A stretch of DNA of 64,000 nucleotides. Origin: Anaerolineaceae bacterium. Its GTDB lineage: Bacteria; Chloroflexota; Anaerolineae; Aggregatilineales; Phototrophicaceae. The notes under the pieces were generated by a model that had not been told where the DNA came from, did no database searches, and saw only the letters and a list, made by a program, of their open reading frames with translations. This document shows, piece by piece, positions 63,048 to 64,000 of the stretch. Location of the stretch: positions 2,294,001 through 2,358,000 of the forward strand of contig NZXX01000001.1 in assembly GCA_002702065.1 (NCBI GenBank), given 5' to 3'. Each line of letters begins with the position of its first letter. The stretch's first letter is position 1. The translations under genes and the position numbers were made by a program.

Positions 63048-63083
63048 TTGTCGAACTCAAAATCAGTGGCGATAAATACGAAT

Positions 63084-63107
63084 AAGCACCCGGTTGGGTG
63101 CTTTTCT
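63084..63107 (+). terminator. gyrB terminator
   Basis: AAGCACCC (63084-63091), loop GGTT, GGGTGCTT (63096-63103), then a T-rich run. It lies 36 nt after the gyrB stop. Confidence 0.9.
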
Positions 63108-63115
63108 TTTGCCCG

Positions 63116-63493
63116 TTAATCACAGGCGACGATAGCATCAATTTCAACCTCAGCCATTAAACCCAACCCCGTTACTTCGACCGTTGCACGTGCAGGCAGG
63201 GGTTCGCTGAAATATTCACGATAGATGGCATTCAGTTCCCCCATTTTGGAGATGTCCGTCACATAGATGTTGACCTTGACGACATCATCCATCGAGGAAC
63301 CGGCGGCAGTGATGATCGCTTTCAGGTTTTCCATCGCCTGCCGGGTCTGCGCGGCAAACCCCTCTTTGACCTTGCCGTCGATGCCCTTCCCAATCTGGCC
63401 GGATACAAACGCAAAACCTTTCATCTTGACGGCCAGCGAAAACGGATTGGTCGGCGTCGGCACAAGTGGGGTCGTCACAGATTCTTTTTGCAT
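63116..63493 (-). CDS. ridA: RidA family enamine/imine deaminase
   Basis: 125 residues of the RidA (YjgF/YER057c) family, which clears reactive enamines formed by PLP enzymes. The sequence contains FVSGQIGKGIDGK, QTRQAMENLKAIITAAGSS and the active-site Arg in LPARATVEVTGL. Its full length is normal. It is 11 nt downstream of the ABC ATPase gene on the same strand, so the two are likely one transcript. Confidence 0.9.
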   Translation of the reverse strand: MQKESVTTPLVPTPTNPFSLAVKMKGFAFVSGQIGKGIDGKVKEGFAAQTRQAMENLKAIITAAGSSMDDVVKVNIYVTDISKMGELNAIYREYFSEPLPARATVEVTGLGLMAEVEIDAIVACD

Positions 63494-63504
63494 TCAGGTT
63501 TCTC

Positions 63505-64000
63505 CTAATTTGATTCAACCGGGGTATTGGTTTCCCAGAGCGGTTCAAGCTGGGGATGAATACAGCGTACATAGTGCCCGCCCTCCTGTTGGGCCAGTGC
63601 CGGTTCGGGGTCCAGGCATTCTGGCGTGGCAAACTGGCAGCGCGGCGCAAAACGACAGCCGGACGGGATATTCATGGCATTTGGCAATTCGCCATCGAGG
63701 TCTGGTCGTTCGCGCACAACATCCGGGTCAACCACTGGCACCGCGTTTAGCAGCGCACGTGTATACGGATGGTTGGCGTTGTGCATCACTTTTGAGGTCG
63801 GTCCAATCTCGACCACCTTGCCCAGATACATGATCGCTGTCCGGTCGCACAGATACTGCACCGTCGACAGATCATGCGAAATAAAAATGATCGTGACACC
63901 CAGGTTCCGCCGCAGTTCATCGAGCAAGTTGAGAATGCCGCTGCGGATGGAGACATCCAGCATTGACACCGGCTCGTCGGCTACCAGCACGCGTGGTTCC
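63505..64000 (-). CDS. Peptide-type ABC transporter ATPase (partial, 5' end outside the window)
   Basis: The visible C-terminal 165 residues include the Walker B VLVADEPVSMLDVS, the H-loop ISHDLS and the oligopeptide-type tail PSGCRFAPRCQFATPEC with Pro-Val-Val-Asp-Pro-Asp upstream, as in the DppF/OppF class. The gene continues beyond position 64000, so Walker A and the signature lie outside the window. This is a separate transporter from the one at 34.8-43.2 kb. Confidence 0.9.
   Translation of the reverse strand, partial: EPRVLVADEPVSMLDVSIRSGILNLLDELRRNLGVTIIFISHDLSTVQYLCDRTAIMYLGKVVEIGPTSKVMHNANHPYTRALLNAVPVVDPDVVRERPDLDGELPNAMNIPSGCRFAPRCQFATPECLDPEPALAQQEGGHYVRCIHPQLEPLWETNTPVESN

Noticed and set aside
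1..64000. CRISPR arrays, insertion sequences, prophage or restriction systems
   Set aside because: No evenly spaced direct repeats, transposases, integrases, capsid genes or methylase/endonuclease pairs were found by eye.

Overview
The window looks like chromosome of a heterotrophic bacterium, most likely a Chloroflexota member near Anaerolineae. This is an inference from gene content: long family-5 extracytoplasmic binding proteins, Thr/Pro-rich secreted glycoside hydrolases, a LysM-glycosidase, BTAD-type regulators, a MoxR/DUF58/VWA cluster and a compact group-4 [NiFe] hydrogenase. No rRNA, CRISPR array, phage or insertion sequence was seen. Coding density is high, and many neighbouring genes overlap by 1-20 nt.

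Region 1 (1-8.5 kb): the start of a possible alcohol dehydrogenase, the yajC-secD-secF translocation operon, then a secreted protein of unknown function, a NERD-like membrane protein and a GT39 glycosyltransferase. An SPFH-domain protein and its partner face them. Region 2 (8.6-19.96 kb): a secreted LysM-glycosidase, a WYL regulator, a Ser/Thr kinase coupled to a secreted DUF5060-type glycoside hydrolase, dgt, a coiled-coil protein, and a SAM hydroxide adenosyltransferase with murA. MurA carries Asp in place of the catalytic Cys. Region 3 (20-26 kb): a histidine operon hisH-A-F-I-E, preceded by a consensus promoter, a 16-codon leader with three consecutive His codons and a terminator/antiterminator pair. 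A membrane-anchored methyltransferase, a thioesterase and an acyl-CoA ligase follow.

Region 4 (26.6-44.2 kb) looks like a locus for taking up and degrading polysaccharide or uronate oligomers. It holds a BTAD regulator with a degenerate NTPase domain, a heparinase II/III-type lyase, a LacI regulator divergent from a Tat-exported binding protein, a DeoR-HTH/periplasmic-binding-fold regulator, and a complete Opp/Dpp-type ABC transporter. A six-haem cytochrome gene sits inside the transporter operon, joined by 1-nt overlaps to the genes on either side. Region 5 (44.2-53.5 kb): two VWA proteins, DUF58, MoxR and an S1C protease, then a single-domain response regulator with a large multi-sensor histidine kinase.

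Region 6 (53.6-60.8 kb): a ten-gene minus-strand operon for a membrane-bound group-4 [NiFe] hydrogenase. The large subunit keeps both Ni-binding CxxC motifs and a maturation protease gene ends the operon. It starts just after a tRNA-Arg(UCU) that has its own promoter and terminator. Region 7 (60.9-64 kb): gyrB with promoter and terminator, a RidA protein, and the 3' part of another peptide-type ABC ATPase gene.

Functions come from motif recognition by eye; no database search was run.
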